Assembly (NCBI GenBank): GCA_017535435.1
Contig: JAFXTY010000044.1
Span: 1-54,596 of the forward strand
Direction: 5' to 3'
Length of the DNA stretch: 54,596 nucleotides
Origin: Spirochaetia bacterium
Lineage (GTDB): Bacteria > Spirochaetota > Spirochaetia > CADAEX01
Shown here: positions 7,450 to 15,962 of the stretch, one piece after another
Layout of the letters: each line of letters opens with the position of its first letter
Position numbering within the stretch: position 1 is the first letter of the stretch
Position numbers and translations under genes: made by a program
The notes under the pieces: model-generated
The model's input: only the letters and a program-made list of their open reading frames with translations
The model's database searches: none
What the model was told of the DNA's origin: nothing

Positions 7450-8995
7450 ACCACTGTTTCTTTTATTCTGCTCCGCAATCCTATTTGCATTATCATTTCC
7501 CTCATTCATAAGCGACAAAGGGTTTCCTGTTTTCGGATATATCGCCCTGACCCCCATGTTCATGGCTGTACGGCATATCAGACTTAAGACAGCACCTCTG
7601 TGGGGCTTTCTCTATGGCCTTGTCTCCTATGTCCTTTTCAATTACTGGCTGGGCATATTCTATCCCCCTGCAATTGTGATAATTCCTGCATTATATGCAT
7701 TTTACTATTTCTTCCTGTTCCCTGCTTTAAAGCTGGCAGACATGGCTTTCCCCAAGTGGGGTTTCCTGGTGCAGTGCATCATCTGGATCGGCTACGAATA
7801 TCTGCGGACCAAAGGCTTCTTGGGCTACCCATATGGCATCCTGGGCTACACCCAGTACTCTGTCCCCTTGGTGGGCCGGCTGGCAGCCATAACTGGAGTA
7901 TGGGGAGTCTCGGCCCTGCTGGCAGTCCCCTCCGCCCTGCTGGCCAATATACTGCTTGATGGAGCAAAGCCCCATATAAAGCTTACAGCCATCGCCTACG
8001 GTGGTGTTTTCATCCTGGTGCTGATCTACGGCTTTGCCACCGGATATGACTATTCCGGCTGCACCGTTAAGAAAGCAGCCCTAATCCAGCAGAACATAGA
8101 CCCCTGGCAGGGCGGAGACGCCACCTACAGGGAGGCCCTGCGCCGTCTTACCAGGATGAGCACCCAGGCTATAGAGGACAAGGCCGGCCCACCGGATATC
8201 GTAGTGTGGTCCGAGACCTCTTTTGTCCCCTCCATAGACTGGCATACCCGATACCGCACCGACCCCGAGTATTATAAAATGGTGAAGGAGCTCCGGACCT
8301 ACATGGAGAAGCAGACCGTGCCATTCGTACTGGGCAACAACGAGGGTGTCCTGGGTTTTGACGAGGATACGAAGCAGCAGGTGCGGCAGGACCACAACTC
8401 GGCCCTCCTTTTCGAGAAAGGGGAGATAACCAAGGTGTACAGAAAAATCCACCTGGTTCCTTTCACCGAGCACTTCCCATACAAGAAGCAGCTTCCTTTT
8501 ATATACAACTTCCTGGTGGACTGGGATACCCACTTCTGGATTCCCGGCACCGAGTATACTGTGTTTGATGCGGCCGGCTTCAAGTTCTCCACCCCTATAT
8601 GCTTCGAGGACAGCTTCGGCGACTTATCCCGTGCCTTTGTACAGAATGGTGCCCAGGTGATAATGAACCTTTCCAACGACGGCTGGGCTTTCTCGGTGCC
8701 GGCAGAGATGCAGCACATGGCTATGGCCACATTCCGGGCCTACGAGAACCGGCGGACCGTGGTGCGGAGCACCAACAGCGGCATAACCTGTGTCATTGAT
8801 CCATCGGGCCGGCGGGTCGCCGAGATGGAGCCTTTTGTAGAGGGCTACCTGATTGCTGATGTCCCTGTGTATGACAGCACCCTGACTTTGTACACCAGGT
8901 GGGGCGACTGGTTCGGTGTCCTGTGTGCCGTTGCCGCTGGTCTTCTGCTATTGACAACCGGGCTTAAGTATAAGAAAATAAATAAGAAGGTATGA
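7424..8995 (+). CDS. lnt: Apolipoprotein N-acyltransferase
   Basis: This 523-residue inner-membrane enzyme adds the third acyl chain to the N-terminal cysteine of lipoproteins, using phospholipid as donor. Hydrophobic helices fill about residues 8-215 and again the end (about 497-513). The nitrilase-like periplasmic domain holds the catalytic triad E264 (VVWSETSF), K341 (YRKIHLVPF) and C393 (TPICFEDSF), with spacing close to E. coli Lnt. GTG at 7424 lies inside hup, and no later start keeps the first membrane segment. Lipoproteins such as those at 12903 and 45490 are likely substrates. It ends in a 4-bp ATGA overlap with a bactofilin gene. Confidence 0.93.
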   Translation: MSGRLEKSKPLFLLFCSAILFALSFPSFISDKGFPVFGYIALTPMFMAVRHIRLKTAPLWGFLYGLVSYVLFNYWLGIFYPPAIVIIPALYAFYYFFLFPALKLADMAFPKWGFLVQCIIWIGYEYLRTKGFLGYPYGILGYTQYSVPLVGRLAAITGVWGVSALLAVPSALLANILLDGAKPHIKLTAIAYGGVFILVLIYGFATGYDYSGCTVKKAALIQQNIDPWQGGDATYREALRRLTRMSTQAIEDKAGPPDIVVWSETSFVPSIDWHTRYRTDPEYYKMVKELRTYMEKQTVPFVLGNNEGVLGFDEDTKQQVRQDHNSALLFEKGEITKVYRKIHLVPFTEHFPYKKQLPFIYNFLVDWDTHFWIPGTEYTVFDAAGFKFSTPICFEDSFGDLSRAFVQNGAQVIMNLSNDGWAFSVPAEMQHMAMATFRAYENRRTVVRSTNSGITCVIDPSGRRVAEMEPFVEGYLIADVPVYDSTLTLYTRWGDWFGVLCAVAAGLLLLTTGLKYKKINKKV

Positions 8996-9414
8996 ATATG
9001 TTTTCCAATAATAATAAAATTCCTAAAGATATAGAAAAAACAGCAGCACTTCTGGGCAAGGACGCATCCCTGGACGGGACGCTGAAGTTCTCCAAATCTC
9101 TGCGAATCTGCGGCTCTTTCAAGGGGACAATAGACTCCACCGGATTCCTGAATGTGGCGGCCGGGGCAGAGGTCAAGGCCGATATCAAGGCTTATGCTGC
9201 GGTTATCTCAGGGCGGGTTATTGGGAACATCGTGGTTGAGGACCGGCTGGAGATGACCAGCGGCAGCTATGTGTGCGGCGACGTCAAGGCAGCGAAGCTC
9301 AAGATTGCAGATGGTGTTTTCTTCGAAGGAAAATGCAGCATGATCAAGCCGGGTCAGGATATAAATGTCTTTGCCTCCAACCGCGAAGAGCTGAAAAAGT
9401 CCCTGCAGGCTTGA
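8992..9414 (+). CDS. Bactofilin, copy 2
   Basis: This 140-residue bactofilin has an N-terminal disordered stretch (about 1-25), a beta-helix core (SLDGTLKFSKSLRICGSFKGTIDSTGFLNVAAGAEVKADI and following turns to about residue 118) and a polar tail. It is longer at both ends than copy 1 (113 aa) and diverges in sequence, so it is not a recent duplicate. It is translationally coupled to lnt by a 4-bp overlap. ATG at 8992 has AGAAGG before it; a second ATG two codons later is possible. Copy 2 has no peptidase neighbour. Confidence 0.9.
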   Translation: MNMFSNNNKIPKDIEKTAALLGKDASLDGTLKFSKSLRICGSFKGTIDSTGFLNVAAGAEVKADIKAYAAVISGRVIGNIVVEDRLEMTSGSYVCGDVKAAKLKIADGVFFEGKCSMIKPGQDINVFASNREELKKSLQA

Positions 9415-9425
9415 AAAATCGGGGG

Positions 9426-9455
9426 TTGACATATTTCCCCTGTTGTTAGTAAAAT
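9426..9455 (+). promoter_or_regulatory. rho: Predicted promoter of rho with ~100-nt leader
   Basis: A consensus TTGACA at 9426-9431 and TAAAAT at 9450-9455 are 18 bp apart, starting 11 bp after the bactofilin stop. The leader of about 100 nt before the rho ATG contains no clear hairpin. A second -10-like TATAGT lies at 9521-9526. Leader-based autoregulation of rho is known in E. coli and is possible here. Confidence 0.5.
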
Positions 9456-9558
9456 TAAATAAAGATACAAAAATCAAATAATCAGTTCAAAACGAACCTC
9501 TTTATTAAAAATAATTGTTTTATAGTTGAATTTTGAAAAAAGGAGTTTTTCTTTTTTT

Positions 9559-11034
9559 ATGTTTGAAGAAGAAAACCAGATTGAGAACCAGGTGGAAACC
9601 CTGGAAAACAAAGTTGAACCAGAAAAAAAAGTAAGTGAACCAGCAGTTGTGAAAAAACGGGTGATAGCCCGCAGGCATAGAAAGGAAGAGACATCCCCTT
9701 CCCCTGCAGCACCAGCTGTTTCAGCCAATCCCATTCCAGAAAGCACAGAAGGACGCAGCAAGCTCAGCATCAACGACCTTACCCAGCTGGGCCTTTTGGA
9801 GCTCCGTCAGAAGGCTCTCGATATGGGAATTCCCCACGAGAACCTGGGAAGTCTTAAAAAGCAGGACCTTATATTCCAGATATTGAAGTCTCATACCCTT
9901 GGCGGCGGCATTATCTATGCCTATGGCTCCCTGGAGATACTGTCCGAGGGCTACGGCTTCCTCCGCTCACCACAGAACAGCTATCTGCCGGGCTCTGACG
10001 ATATCTATATCTCACCATCCCAGATCCGGCTTTTCAACCTTAAGACCGGCGACATCGTATCAGGCCAGATCAGGCCTCCTAAAGAGGGAGAAAAATATTT
10101 TGCAATGCTTCGGGTGGAGCAGATCAACGGAGATGATCCTGTGGTGGCTCAGACCAGAGTCCCCTTCGACAACCTGATTCCACTGTTCCCGGATGAGCGG
10201 ATCAATATGGAGACTGCTTCCGGTGACCCATGTACCCGTATGATCAACCTCTTCTGTCCTATCGGAAAAGGACAGCGTGGTCTTATTGTATCCCCGCCCC
10301 GTTCTGGAAAGACAGTGATTCTGCAGAAGATTGCAAATGCAATAACCGAGAATCATCCGGAGATCAACCTTATTCTGCTTCTTATAGACGAGCGGCCTGA
10401 GGAAGTTACTGATATGAGGCGCAATGTAAAGGGGGAGGTTATCGCCTCCACATTCGACGAGCAGGCTTCCCGCCATGTGCAGGTGGCCGAGATGGTCATT
10501 GAGCGGGCAAAGCGTATGGTGGAGCATAAGAAGGATGTAGTTATCCTGCTGGACTCCATAACCCGTCTGGCCAGAGCTTACAACCAGACAGTGCCCACCT
10601 CGGGAAAGATCCTTTCCGGTGGTGTTGATTCCAATGCCCTGCACAAGCCTAAACGGTTCTTCGGTGCAGCCCGTAACATAGAGAACGGCGGAAGCCTTAC
10701 CATAATAGCTACAGCCCTTATCGAGACTGGAAGCCGCATGGATGAGGTTATCTTTGAGGAGTTCAAGGGTACCGGCAACATGGAGATGGTTCTGGACCGT
10801 AAGATTGCAGACCGTCGTCTCTATCCGGCCATCAATATCAAGAAATCGGGCACCAGAAGGGAGGATCTGCTCCTTTCAGAGGATGAACTGAAGAAGATCT
10901 GGGTGCTCAGGAAAGTAATAAATCCTATGGATGATGTAGAAATTATTGAAATGCTGATTGACAGAATGCAAAAAACAAAGAATAATGAAGCATTCTTACG
11001 GTCTATGAACACAACAGGTCCAATGGACGTATAA
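9559..11034 (+). CDS. rho: Transcription termination factor Rho
   Basis: Rho is a hexameric RNA-dependent ATPase that terminates transcription. From the ATG the protein has 491 residues: an acidic then basic disordered N-terminal extension (about 1-75), the Rho N-terminal helical domain ([17 protein letters not shown]), the cold-shock RNA-binding domain ([13 protein letters not shown]), the P-loop SPPRSGKT, Walker [17 protein letters not shown] and the secondary RNA-binding loop [20 protein letters not shown]. The P-loop reads PRSGKT where E. coli has PKAGKT. ATG at 9559 is preferred over the in-frame TTG at 9526, because AAAGGAG at 9539-9545 precedes it. Rho may matter unusually here, because intrinsic terminators are rare in the window. 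Confidence 0.95.
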   Translation: MFEEENQIENQVETLENKVEPEKKVSEPAVVKKRVIARRHRKEETSPSPAAPAVSANPIPESTEGRSKLSINDLTQLGLLELRQKALDMGIPHENLGSLKKQDLIFQILKSHTLGGGIIYAYGSLEILSEGYGFLRSPQNSYLPGSDDIYISPSQIRLFNLKTGDIVSGQIRPPKEGEKYFAMLRVEQINGDDPVVAQTRVPFDNLIPLFPDERINMETASGDPCTRMINLFCPIGKGQRGLIVSPPRSGKTVILQKIANAITENHPEINLILLLIDERPEEVTDMRRNVKGEVIASTFDEQASRHVQVAEMVIERAKRMVEHKKDVVILLDSITRLARAYNQTVPTSGKILSGGVDSNALHKPKRFFGAARNIENGGSLTIIATALIETGSRMDEVIFEEFKGTGNMEMVLDRKIADRRLYPAINIKKSGTRREDLLLSEDELKKIWVLRKVINPMDDVEIIEMLIDRMQKTKNNEAFLRSMNTTGPMDV

Positions 11035-11049
11035 ATTGGAGGAATATAT

Positions 11050-11253
11050 ATGAAAAAGGGTATACATCCAGATTACAAGCCAGCTAAAATCACATGCGCA
11101 TGTGGAAATGTAATTGAGACTGGTTCTTCTGTAGGGGATATCCAGGTTGAAATCTGCTCCGCTTGCCATCCTTTCTTCACAGGCAAGGAGAAGCTGGTTG
11201 ACACAGCAGGAAGAGTAGAGCGCTTCAACAAGAAGTACGGAATCAAAGGTTAA
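11050..11253 (+). CDS. rpmE: Large ribosomal subunit protein bL31 (zinc-binding type)
   Basis: This 67-residue protein starts [20 protein letters not shown] and ends [11 protein letters not shown], as L31 does. The C-A-C pair at residues 16-18 and the CSACHPFF motif make it the cysteine-containing, zinc-binding form rather than the zinc-free paralogue induced by zinc starvation. GGAGG at 11038-11042 precedes the ATG. It lies 15 bp after rho. Confidence 0.95.
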   Translation: MKKGIHPDYKPAKITCACGNVIETGSSVGDIQVEICSACHPFFTGKEKLVDTAGRVERFNKKYGIKG

Positions 11254-11267
11254 TCAAACTACGGTAA

Positions 11268-11951
11268 ATGAACATTGTATGGGGATATAATGGAACAATA
11301 ATTCCATTTATGCCGTATTCTGCTTTTTACAGCAGCGACCATATCCTTATTGATTATCTCCGTGCAAACAACTATCTTCTATTCAAGAAAAAACTGATGG
11401 CCTCCTTCATGCTTAAGCATGAGAAAAGTCCTGCTGTTCTAAGCTGGACAAGAGGTCATTTAGGTTCCCTTATCACAGGACAGCCTTCAATCATACTTGA
11501 AAATGTCTCAAAAATACTCAGCGCAAAAATTTCTGAGGCTGTACTCCAGGTGATGCGCCAGCTTCAGGCCGAAGGCTTTGAACTTTATATCGCAAGCTGC
11601 AGCACCGATTCCCTGATCAAAAGCTCTCTCTACTTCAAGGGGGCCGATACCCTGTTCCGGGGCATTGTGGGAAACCATGTCTCCTCCTACAGCGGGCAGA
11701 TTATGGATTATACCTGCAGGTTCAGGACAGGCTCGGACAAGATTGCATTCCTTGAGGAGACCATGCGTCTTTCGCCAGAGAACACTATTGTAATAGGGGC
11801 AAGCCAGGATGATATTCCTCTTATGGAATGGTCCCGTTATCCGATTCTGGTGGATGCTTCCCGGGATGGATGGAAAAAGTATGAGGATAAGCATTTTATT
11901 TTCATGGAATCCATCCAGATGGTGCCGGAAATAATAAAGAGTTTAGTATGA
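11268..11951 (+). CDS. HAD-superfamily protein with degenerate catalytic motifs
   Basis: This 227-residue protein has the HAD fold in the style of phosphoserine phosphatase-like members. Motif I, normally DxDGT, reads G6-Y-N8-G-T, so the aspartate nucleophile is glycine and the general acid is asparagine. Motif II keeps a serine (YIASCST). Motif IV, normally GDxxxD, reads G177-A178-S-Q-D-D, losing one magnesium ligand while keeping later aspartates. With the nucleophile gone it should not be a phosphatase. A binding or regulatory role, perhaps with the active HAD protein encoded next in a 4-bp ATGA overlap, is an inference. The frame is intact for 227 codons, which argues against recent decay. 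Confidence 0.75.
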   Translation: MNIVWGYNGTIIPFMPYSAFYSSDHILIDYLRANNYLLFKKKLMASFMLKHEKSPAVLSWTRGHLGSLITGQPSIILENVSKILSAKISEAVLQVMRQLQAEGFELYIASCSTDSLIKSSLYFKGADTLFRGIVGNHVSSYSGQIMDYTCRFRTGSDKIAFLEETMRLSPENTIVIGASQDDIPLMEWSRYPILVDASRDGWKKYEDKHFIFMESIQMVPEIIKSLV

Positions 11952-12910
11952 ATCTTCTTGTTTTTGATATGGATGGCGTGCTTGTGGATGTCTCCGGTTC
12001 TTACCGGGAGGCGACACGGCAGGCTGCATATACATTCCTTAAAGGCTGCAGGGGTGGCGAACTCCTTAAAGAGCCGCTGTTCTCCCTGGAGGAGCTGGCG
12101 GCGGTGAAGCAGAGCGGCGGCCTTAACAACGACTGGGATATGACCCACCGGATCATATCCCTGTTGCTGGTTATGGCGGACTGCGGGGAGGCTGGCCCTG
12201 GAGGAGCGGTGCGGGAGCAGTGGGATGTGGCCCCTTTGGCGGAATACCTGGCTGCCAGCCGGCGCCCTCTGTCCGCCATAATGGAGAGCGGACGGCTCTC
12301 CAAGGCCGCCGATAGGTACTACGCCGGGGATGTGGGCAGCGGCAATGTGATAAAGCAGATATTCCAGGAGATATATCTGGGACGGGAACTGTTCCAGGAG
12401 ACCTATGGGTTTGAGCCGCAGTACTGCCTCCAGGATGGGCTTATCCTGAAGGAGAAACTCTTTACTTCCCGCTCTCTGCTGCAAAAGCTGGCAGCCGGCA
12501 ACCGGCTGGCCATAGCCACAGGCCGTCCGAAGAGCGAGGCTCTGTACCCTCTTGAAAAGCACGGCCTTGATATGTTTTCCACAGTATTTTCCTTTGATGA
12601 GTGCGAGGCCGAGGAAAAAAGGATACTGGAGAAGACCGGCTGCCAGGTCTCCCTGGGCAAGCCATCCCCCTTTATGCTGGACTCCATTGCCTCCTTGTAT
12701 TCCGATGCGGAAAAATTGTACTATTTTGGAGATGTGGGAGATGACATGAAGGCGGCAAAAAGCTCCCGATATCCTTTTGCTGCTGTAGGTATAACCTATT
12801 CTGCTCCCGACAAGGAGGCATCTGCAAAAGCCCTTCTTGAATGCGGTGCTGATATTTTGATACATAGCCCTGAGGAGCTGACTGATATATTCGGAGGATC
12901 ACATGTTTAA
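11948..12910 (+). CDS. HAD-superfamily hydrolase (subfamily IA), substrate unknown
   Basis: This 320-residue protein has intact catalytic motifs: D7-M-D9-GVLVD for the nucleophile and acid, IATGRP for motif II, LGKPSP with the motif III lysine, and YFGDVGDDMKAA for motif IV. A large helical cap lies between about residues 20 and 165. The architecture matches an uncharacterised HAD-IA group. It is coupled to the degenerate HAD gene upstream (4-bp overlap) and to the lipoprotein gene downstream (8-bp overlap), so the three are probably made together. The substrate cannot be deduced. Confidence 0.8.
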   Translation: MNLLVFDMDGVLVDVSGSYREATRQAAYTFLKGCRGGELLKEPLFSLEELAAVKQSGGLNNDWDMTHRIISLLLVMADCGEAGPGGAVREQWDVAPLAEYLAASRRPLSAIMESGRLSKAADRYYAGDVGSGNVIKQIFQEIYLGRELFQETYGFEPQYCLQDGLILKEKLFTSRSLLQKLAAGNRLAIATGRPKSEALYPLEKHGLDMFSTVFSFDECEAEEKRILEKTGCQVSLGKPSPFMLDSIASLYSDAEKLYYFGDVGDDMKAAKSSRYPFAAVGITYSAPDKEASAKALLECGADILIHSPEELTDIFGGSHV

Positions 12911-14258
12911 GAAACTGGTGCTTATACTTTTCATCGTCCTGGTGGCATTCCCTTCCTGTTCAAAGAAGGTGGATGACAGCTATCTTCCAGAGATGGAAGC
13001 CCTTATAAAAGAGAAGACAGGGGATGAGCTTCTGGAAGGGCTGATTGCTCTGGATAAGAAGTATAACAATGTCCTTATGCTCAAGATCAATATCTCCGGA
13101 ATGCTCCTTATGAAGGACGAGGTCAAGCTGGCAGGGGATTACCTTAAGGCAGGACTGCCTCTGGTCAAGAAATCTTCCAGCGATGGGGAGAAATATGTGT
13201 TCTACACCAATATGGCCCAGTACTCCTTTAAGAGCAAGGATCCCAACAAGTGCATCGATTATGCCAAGCAGGCTCTGAGCTTCAACCAGGAGGATCCTCT
13301 GGGTGTGACTGTGACAATGGCCAAAGCTTATGCAGACAAGGAAGATCCTATCAGTGCCCTCAAACTTATGAAGGAGCAATGGGCTCTCTCCAGCAGCAAG
13401 TTCTCCAACGAGGATATGGTGTATATGCTTTATCTGTTGGGAAACGAGCCTGACAACATAGACAACCTCTCCATAGTGGTGGCTATTGCAGATGAATTCC
13501 TTATCCGGCAGCCAAGCATCTCCGGCACCGGAATACAGCAGGCACAGGCCCTGGAGCAGGCCGGATATATGACCAGCGCCCTGATCGCCACCTTCTCCGA
13601 GATGGACAGGATGCGGTTCCTGAATAAGATCAAGGACGAAAATATCTATACTGCGCTGGATGAGGCAAAGAAGAATTTTGATGCAAGCTCTCCCCATGTT
13701 AAATTTCTGGATGGTTTCAGGGCTTATGTTGACGAGGACTTCGATGGAGCCTCTGCGATCTTTGATTCAATAACACCAGAAGTACCGCTCAACTACTTCT
13801 CGTATCTGCAGATGTCCTGTCGGGCGAACAGTTCCAAGACAAGCCCCGAGCTTGTAAATGCATTCGGTGCCCTTGAGGACAAGTTCCCCCTCTTCCAGGG
13901 ATTTTACTATTACCTTTGGACATCTATCAGAAAGAACAACCTTCTTTCCAAGGAAGACCAGCCCCTTATGGAGCAGTGTATCCTCTCCAATCCCGGTTCC
14001 AGGTTCGGCATAGAGACCAAGAAAGCCCTTGGAAAGCTCTATGACCTTGAGGACGGCGAGAACATTATGCTGCCCGATGAGCTTACAGTTTATCTGATGC
14101 GGGTTAAGAACGGCGAGAAGCCCGAGGTGCTTGAGCCGGTAGCCAAGCTTCTGGAGATGAAGGACAATCCATTTAAAGACAATGCCAGCCTTATGATTCC
14201 AGAGCTCAAGAAGATTCCTGGCGTAGCAGACTGGCTTAATAAACGGCTGGGTATCTGA
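12903..14258 (+). CDS. TPR-like lipoprotein, unknown function
   Basis: This 451-residue protein has a lipoprotein signal peptide ending at C19 (VAFPSCSKK). The lipobox is relaxed, with S at -1 and F at -3, as is common in spirochaetes. The rest is helical and repeat-like. Segments such as YTNMAQYSFKSKDPNKCIDYAKQAL and FLDGFRAYVDEDFDGASAIFD have the alternating small and aromatic pattern of tetratricopeptide repeats, used for protein-protein contacts. It should be anchored in the inner or outer membrane, processed in part by Lnt. The start overlaps the HAD gene by 8 bp. I do not recognise a named family. Confidence 0.75.
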   Translation: MFKKLVLILFIVLVAFPSCSKKVDDSYLPEMEALIKEKTGDELLEGLIALDKKYNNVLMLKINISGMLLMKDEVKLAGDYLKAGLPLVKKSSSDGEKYVFYTNMAQYSFKSKDPNKCIDYAKQALSFNQEDPLGVTVTMAKAYADKEDPISALKLMKEQWALSSSKFSNEDMVYMLYLLGNEPDNIDNLSIVVAIADEFLIRQPSISGTGIQQAQALEQAGYMTSALIATFSEMDRMRFLNKIKDENIYTALDEAKKNFDASSPHVKFLDGFRAYVDEDFDGASAIFDSITPEVPLNYFSYLQMSCRANSSKTSPELVNAFGALEDKFPLFQGFYYYLWTSIRKNNLLSKEDQPLMEQCILSNPGSRFGIETKKALGKLYDLEDGENIMLPDELTVYLMRVKNGEKPEVLEPVAKLLEMKDNPFKDNASLMIPELKKIPGVADWLNKRLGI

Positions 14259-14260
14259 CC

Positions 14261-14821
14261 ATGATATGCGGAATGGACGAAGTGGGCCGTGGGCCGCTGG
14301 CTGGCCCTGTGGTGGCATCGGCCGTGGTATTGCCTCCAGACTTTCCGGTGGAGATTCTGGCCGATTCCAAAAAGCTGTCTGAGAAAAAGCGGCAAGAGGC
14401 CTACGAAATCATAATCCAGAAAGCAGTTTCCTATGGTACAGGCTGGGTCTGGCCAGAGGAGATTGATGAGATCAATATTCTTCAGGCATCTCTTCTTGCT
14501 ATGAAGCGGGCCTGGCTCTCCATGTCTGTGCCTGTGCATCCCGACCGCATCCTTGTGGATGGCACCTTCACTCCTCCGATTGAGACCGATATCCCTATGG
14601 AGGCAATTATAAAAGGGGACGACAAGATTCACGAGATAATGGCTGCCTCTATTCTGGCCAAGGTGCAGCGTGACAAATGGATGGTGGAATATTCAAAGAT
14701 TGATGGCCGGTATGGATTCGAGAAGCATAAAGGGTATCCTACCAAAGCCCACCGGGAGGCTGTGGCAAAGTATGGATTAAGCCCTATTCATCGGAAGAGT
14801 TTTCGGGTCTCTGTCTCTTGA
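14261..14821 (+). CDS. rnhB: Ribonuclease HII
   Basis: RNase HII cuts the RNA strand of RNA-DNA hybrids and removes single ribonucleotides from DNA. The 186-residue protein begins ICGMDEVGRGPLAGPVV with D6-E7 and the GRG motif that recognises the RNA-DNA junction. ILVDGT supplies the third acidic residue, and IMAASILAKVQRD carries the conserved ASIxAKVxRD motif. KHKGYPTKAHREAVAKYG closes the catalytic domain. The ATG is 2 bp after the lipoprotein stop. The last 38 bp overlap the opposing PUR gene. Confidence 0.95.
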   Translation: MICGMDEVGRGPLAGPVVASAVVLPPDFPVEILADSKKLSEKKRQEAYEIIIQKAVSYGTGWVWPEEIDEINILQASLLAMKRAWLSMSVPVHPDRILVDGTFTPPIETDIPMEAIIKGDDKIHEIMAASILAKVQRDKWMVEYSKIDGRYGFEKHKGYPTKAHREAVAKYGLSPIHRKSFRVSVS

Positions 14822-15035
14822 AGACCTTGAAGGCTCTGTTCAGCTCCCGCATGAATTTTTCTATATCTTCCTCATATACCATGATGGAGTGACGTTCGAA
14901 GGAACCATCAGGCTTCTTGGTGCTCTCAACAAGGTTCAGGAAATGGCTTCCTGTCCTGTTCTCCTTCACATTGAAGAAATAAGTTCTCTTTTCAGTCTGA
15001 ACCTGTGATGAAAAAATTTCTCCTCTGATAGCCAT
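14784..15035 (-). CDS. PUR-domain nucleic-acid-binding protein (DUF3276), BpuR-like
   Basis: This small 83-residue protein contains a single PUR repeat: IRGEIFSSQVQTEKRTYFFNVKENRTGSHFLNLVES followed by RHSIMVYEEDIEKFMRELNRAF, a beta-sheet plus helix that binds single-stranded DNA and RNA. The Borrelia homologue BpuR binds DNA and RNA and affects gene expression; that is known for Borrelia and only inferred here. AAAGGAGAG precedes the ATG on the minus strand. Its 3' end overlaps the RNase HII gene tail-to-tail by 38 bp, so the two transcripts are complementary at their ends. Confidence 0.88.
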   Translation of the reverse strand: MAIRGEIFSSQVQTEKRTYFFNVKENRTGSHFLNLVESTKKPDGSFERHSIMVYEEDIEKFMRELNRAFKVFKRQRPENSSDE

Positions 15036-15090
15036 AATCTCTCCTTTAATCGAACTTTACTGTATTGGGTATGTTTGTTCAATAACTCTA

Positions 15091-15119
15091 TTGACAATTT
15101 ATTTTTGATTTTGTATAAA
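15091..15119 (+). promoter_or_regulatory. Promoter of tRNA-Gly
   Basis: TTGACA at 15091-15096 and TATAAA at 15114-15119 are exactly 17 bp apart, 11 bp before the first base of the mature tRNA. This is the best promoter match in the window. Confidence 0.75.
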
Positions 15120-15130
15120 ATATCTTGTTC

Positions 15131-15202
15131 GCGCCTGTGGTATAATGGCTATTACCTCAGCCCTCCAAGCTGATGATGTCGGTTCGATTCCGATCGGGCG
15201 CT
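15131..15202 (+). tRNA. tRNA-Gly (anticodon TCC) with unusual C33
   Basis: A 72-nt cloverleaf is complete. Acceptor GCGCCTG pairs with CGGGCGC (one T-G wobble), with discriminator T at 15202 as in bacterial tRNA-Gly. The D-arm GTATAATGGCTATTAC is as in E. coli glyT, the anticodon stem is TCAGC/GCTGA, and the T-arm is GTCGG-TTCGATT-CCGAT. The anticodon loop reads CCTCCAA (15162-15168), giving anticodon TCC but C instead of the near-universal T at position 33. CCA is not encoded (TAC follows), which fits the CCA-adding enzyme at 22028. A promoter and a terminator flank it, so it is a single-gene unit. Confidence 0.93.
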
Positions 15203-15232
15203 TACCCCGTTGGGGTATCCTTACTTATGGCT

Positions 15233-15257
15233 CGGGTTTATACCCGGCTTTTTTTTT
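15233..15257 (+). terminator. Intrinsic terminator of tRNA-Gly
   Basis: CGGGT (15233-15237), loop TTAT, ACCCG (15242-15246), then GC and nine T (15249-15257). A smaller hairpin ACCCC-GTT-GGGGT lies directly after the tRNA at 15204-15216. The T run overlaps the 3' end of the opposing HAD gene. It is the only clear intrinsic terminator I found in the window. Confidence 0.75.
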
Positions 15258-15885
15258 GCACCAGCATTTTCAGCTCTTCCATGGTGTCGCAGATATACTC
15301 CGGATTGACTGCCTCCAGTGTTGCTCTTGGCTGCCAGCCATAGGTCACGGCAATGGTGTGGGCTCCTGCCTTTCTCCCCTCTGTTATGTCCCCCATGGAA
15401 TCGCCTATCATATAGGTGTCATCGGGATCTGCAGAAAGCTTTTCCATTATGTGAGCGATCTTTTCCGATTTGTTGCCAGGAGTGTCGGCTCCCACTATGT
15501 AATCGGGCAGTTCGGCAAGGCCTGCCATCTGGAGTCTCTTCTTTACAGTCCCTGAGCCGTTTGCAGTGTTTATGGCCAGGTATGCTCCTGATTCCTTCAC
15601 CATCCTGAAAATATCTCCGATGCCGTCAAAAATCTTTGCCTTTATGGCATTGGCCTGAAGCATTGTCATAAGTTCGCCGGTGTAAAGATGTTTATCTTCT
15701 GCAGATACTCCTAAAAGCCCGAAAGCGGCCTCTGCAGTCACATGAGGCAGCTTCTCTATGGCCTCCTTGGTCAGCTCTCCGGGAAAACCATATTTCTTCT
15801 TAAGAGTGTTGAAGGCCTCGATGCACATATCAAGGGAGTCGGCAATAACTCCATCGTAATCAAAAATAAAAATTTTTTTTGCCAT
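15238..15885 (-). CDS. HAD-IA phosphatase, phosphoglycolate phosphatase-like
   Basis: This 215-residue hydrolase has all HAD motifs: IFDYDGVIADS (nucleophile and acid aspartates), LAINTANGSG (motif II), GNKSEKI with the motif III lysine, and MIGDSMGDITEGRKAG (motif IV). The small helical cap and the YGWQPRATLEAVNPEYI tail resemble Gph and related phosphoglycolate or pyrophosphate phosphatases. The exact substrate cannot be read from sequence. It is divergent from glnN, sharing a 77-bp AT-rich promoter region. Confidence 0.82.
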   Translation of the reverse strand: MAKKIFIFDYDGVIADSLDMCIEAFNTLKKKYGFPGELTKEAIEKLPHVTAEAAFGLLGVSAEDKHLYTGELMTMLQANAIKAKIFDGIGDIFRMVKESGAYLAINTANGSGTVKKRLQMAGLAELPDYIVGADTPGNKSEKIAHIMEKLSADPDDTYMIGDSMGDITEGRKAGAHTIAVTYGWQPRATLEAVNPEYICDTMEELKMLVQKKSRV

Positions 15886-15902
15886 AATATATCCTATGTA
15901 GA

Positions 15903-15931
15903 TTGAAATTTCTTGTATGAAAATATAACAT
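15903..15931 (+). promoter_or_regulatory. Predicted promoter of glnN
   Basis: TTGAAA at 15903-15908 and TAACAT at 15926-15931 are 17 bp apart. Downstream, ATTGT (15930-15934) and ACAAT (15947-15951) could form a small hairpin just before the GGGAG ribosome site. The -10 match is moderate. Confidence 0.35.
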
Positions 15932-15962
15932 TGTAAATTGATTTTAACAATCGGGAGAAAAA

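Noticed and set aside
15204-15216. ACCCC-GTT-GGGGT hairpin after the tRNA as a second terminator
   Set aside because: No T run follows it; it may assist 3' processing, but the terminator is the hairpin at 15233-15257.
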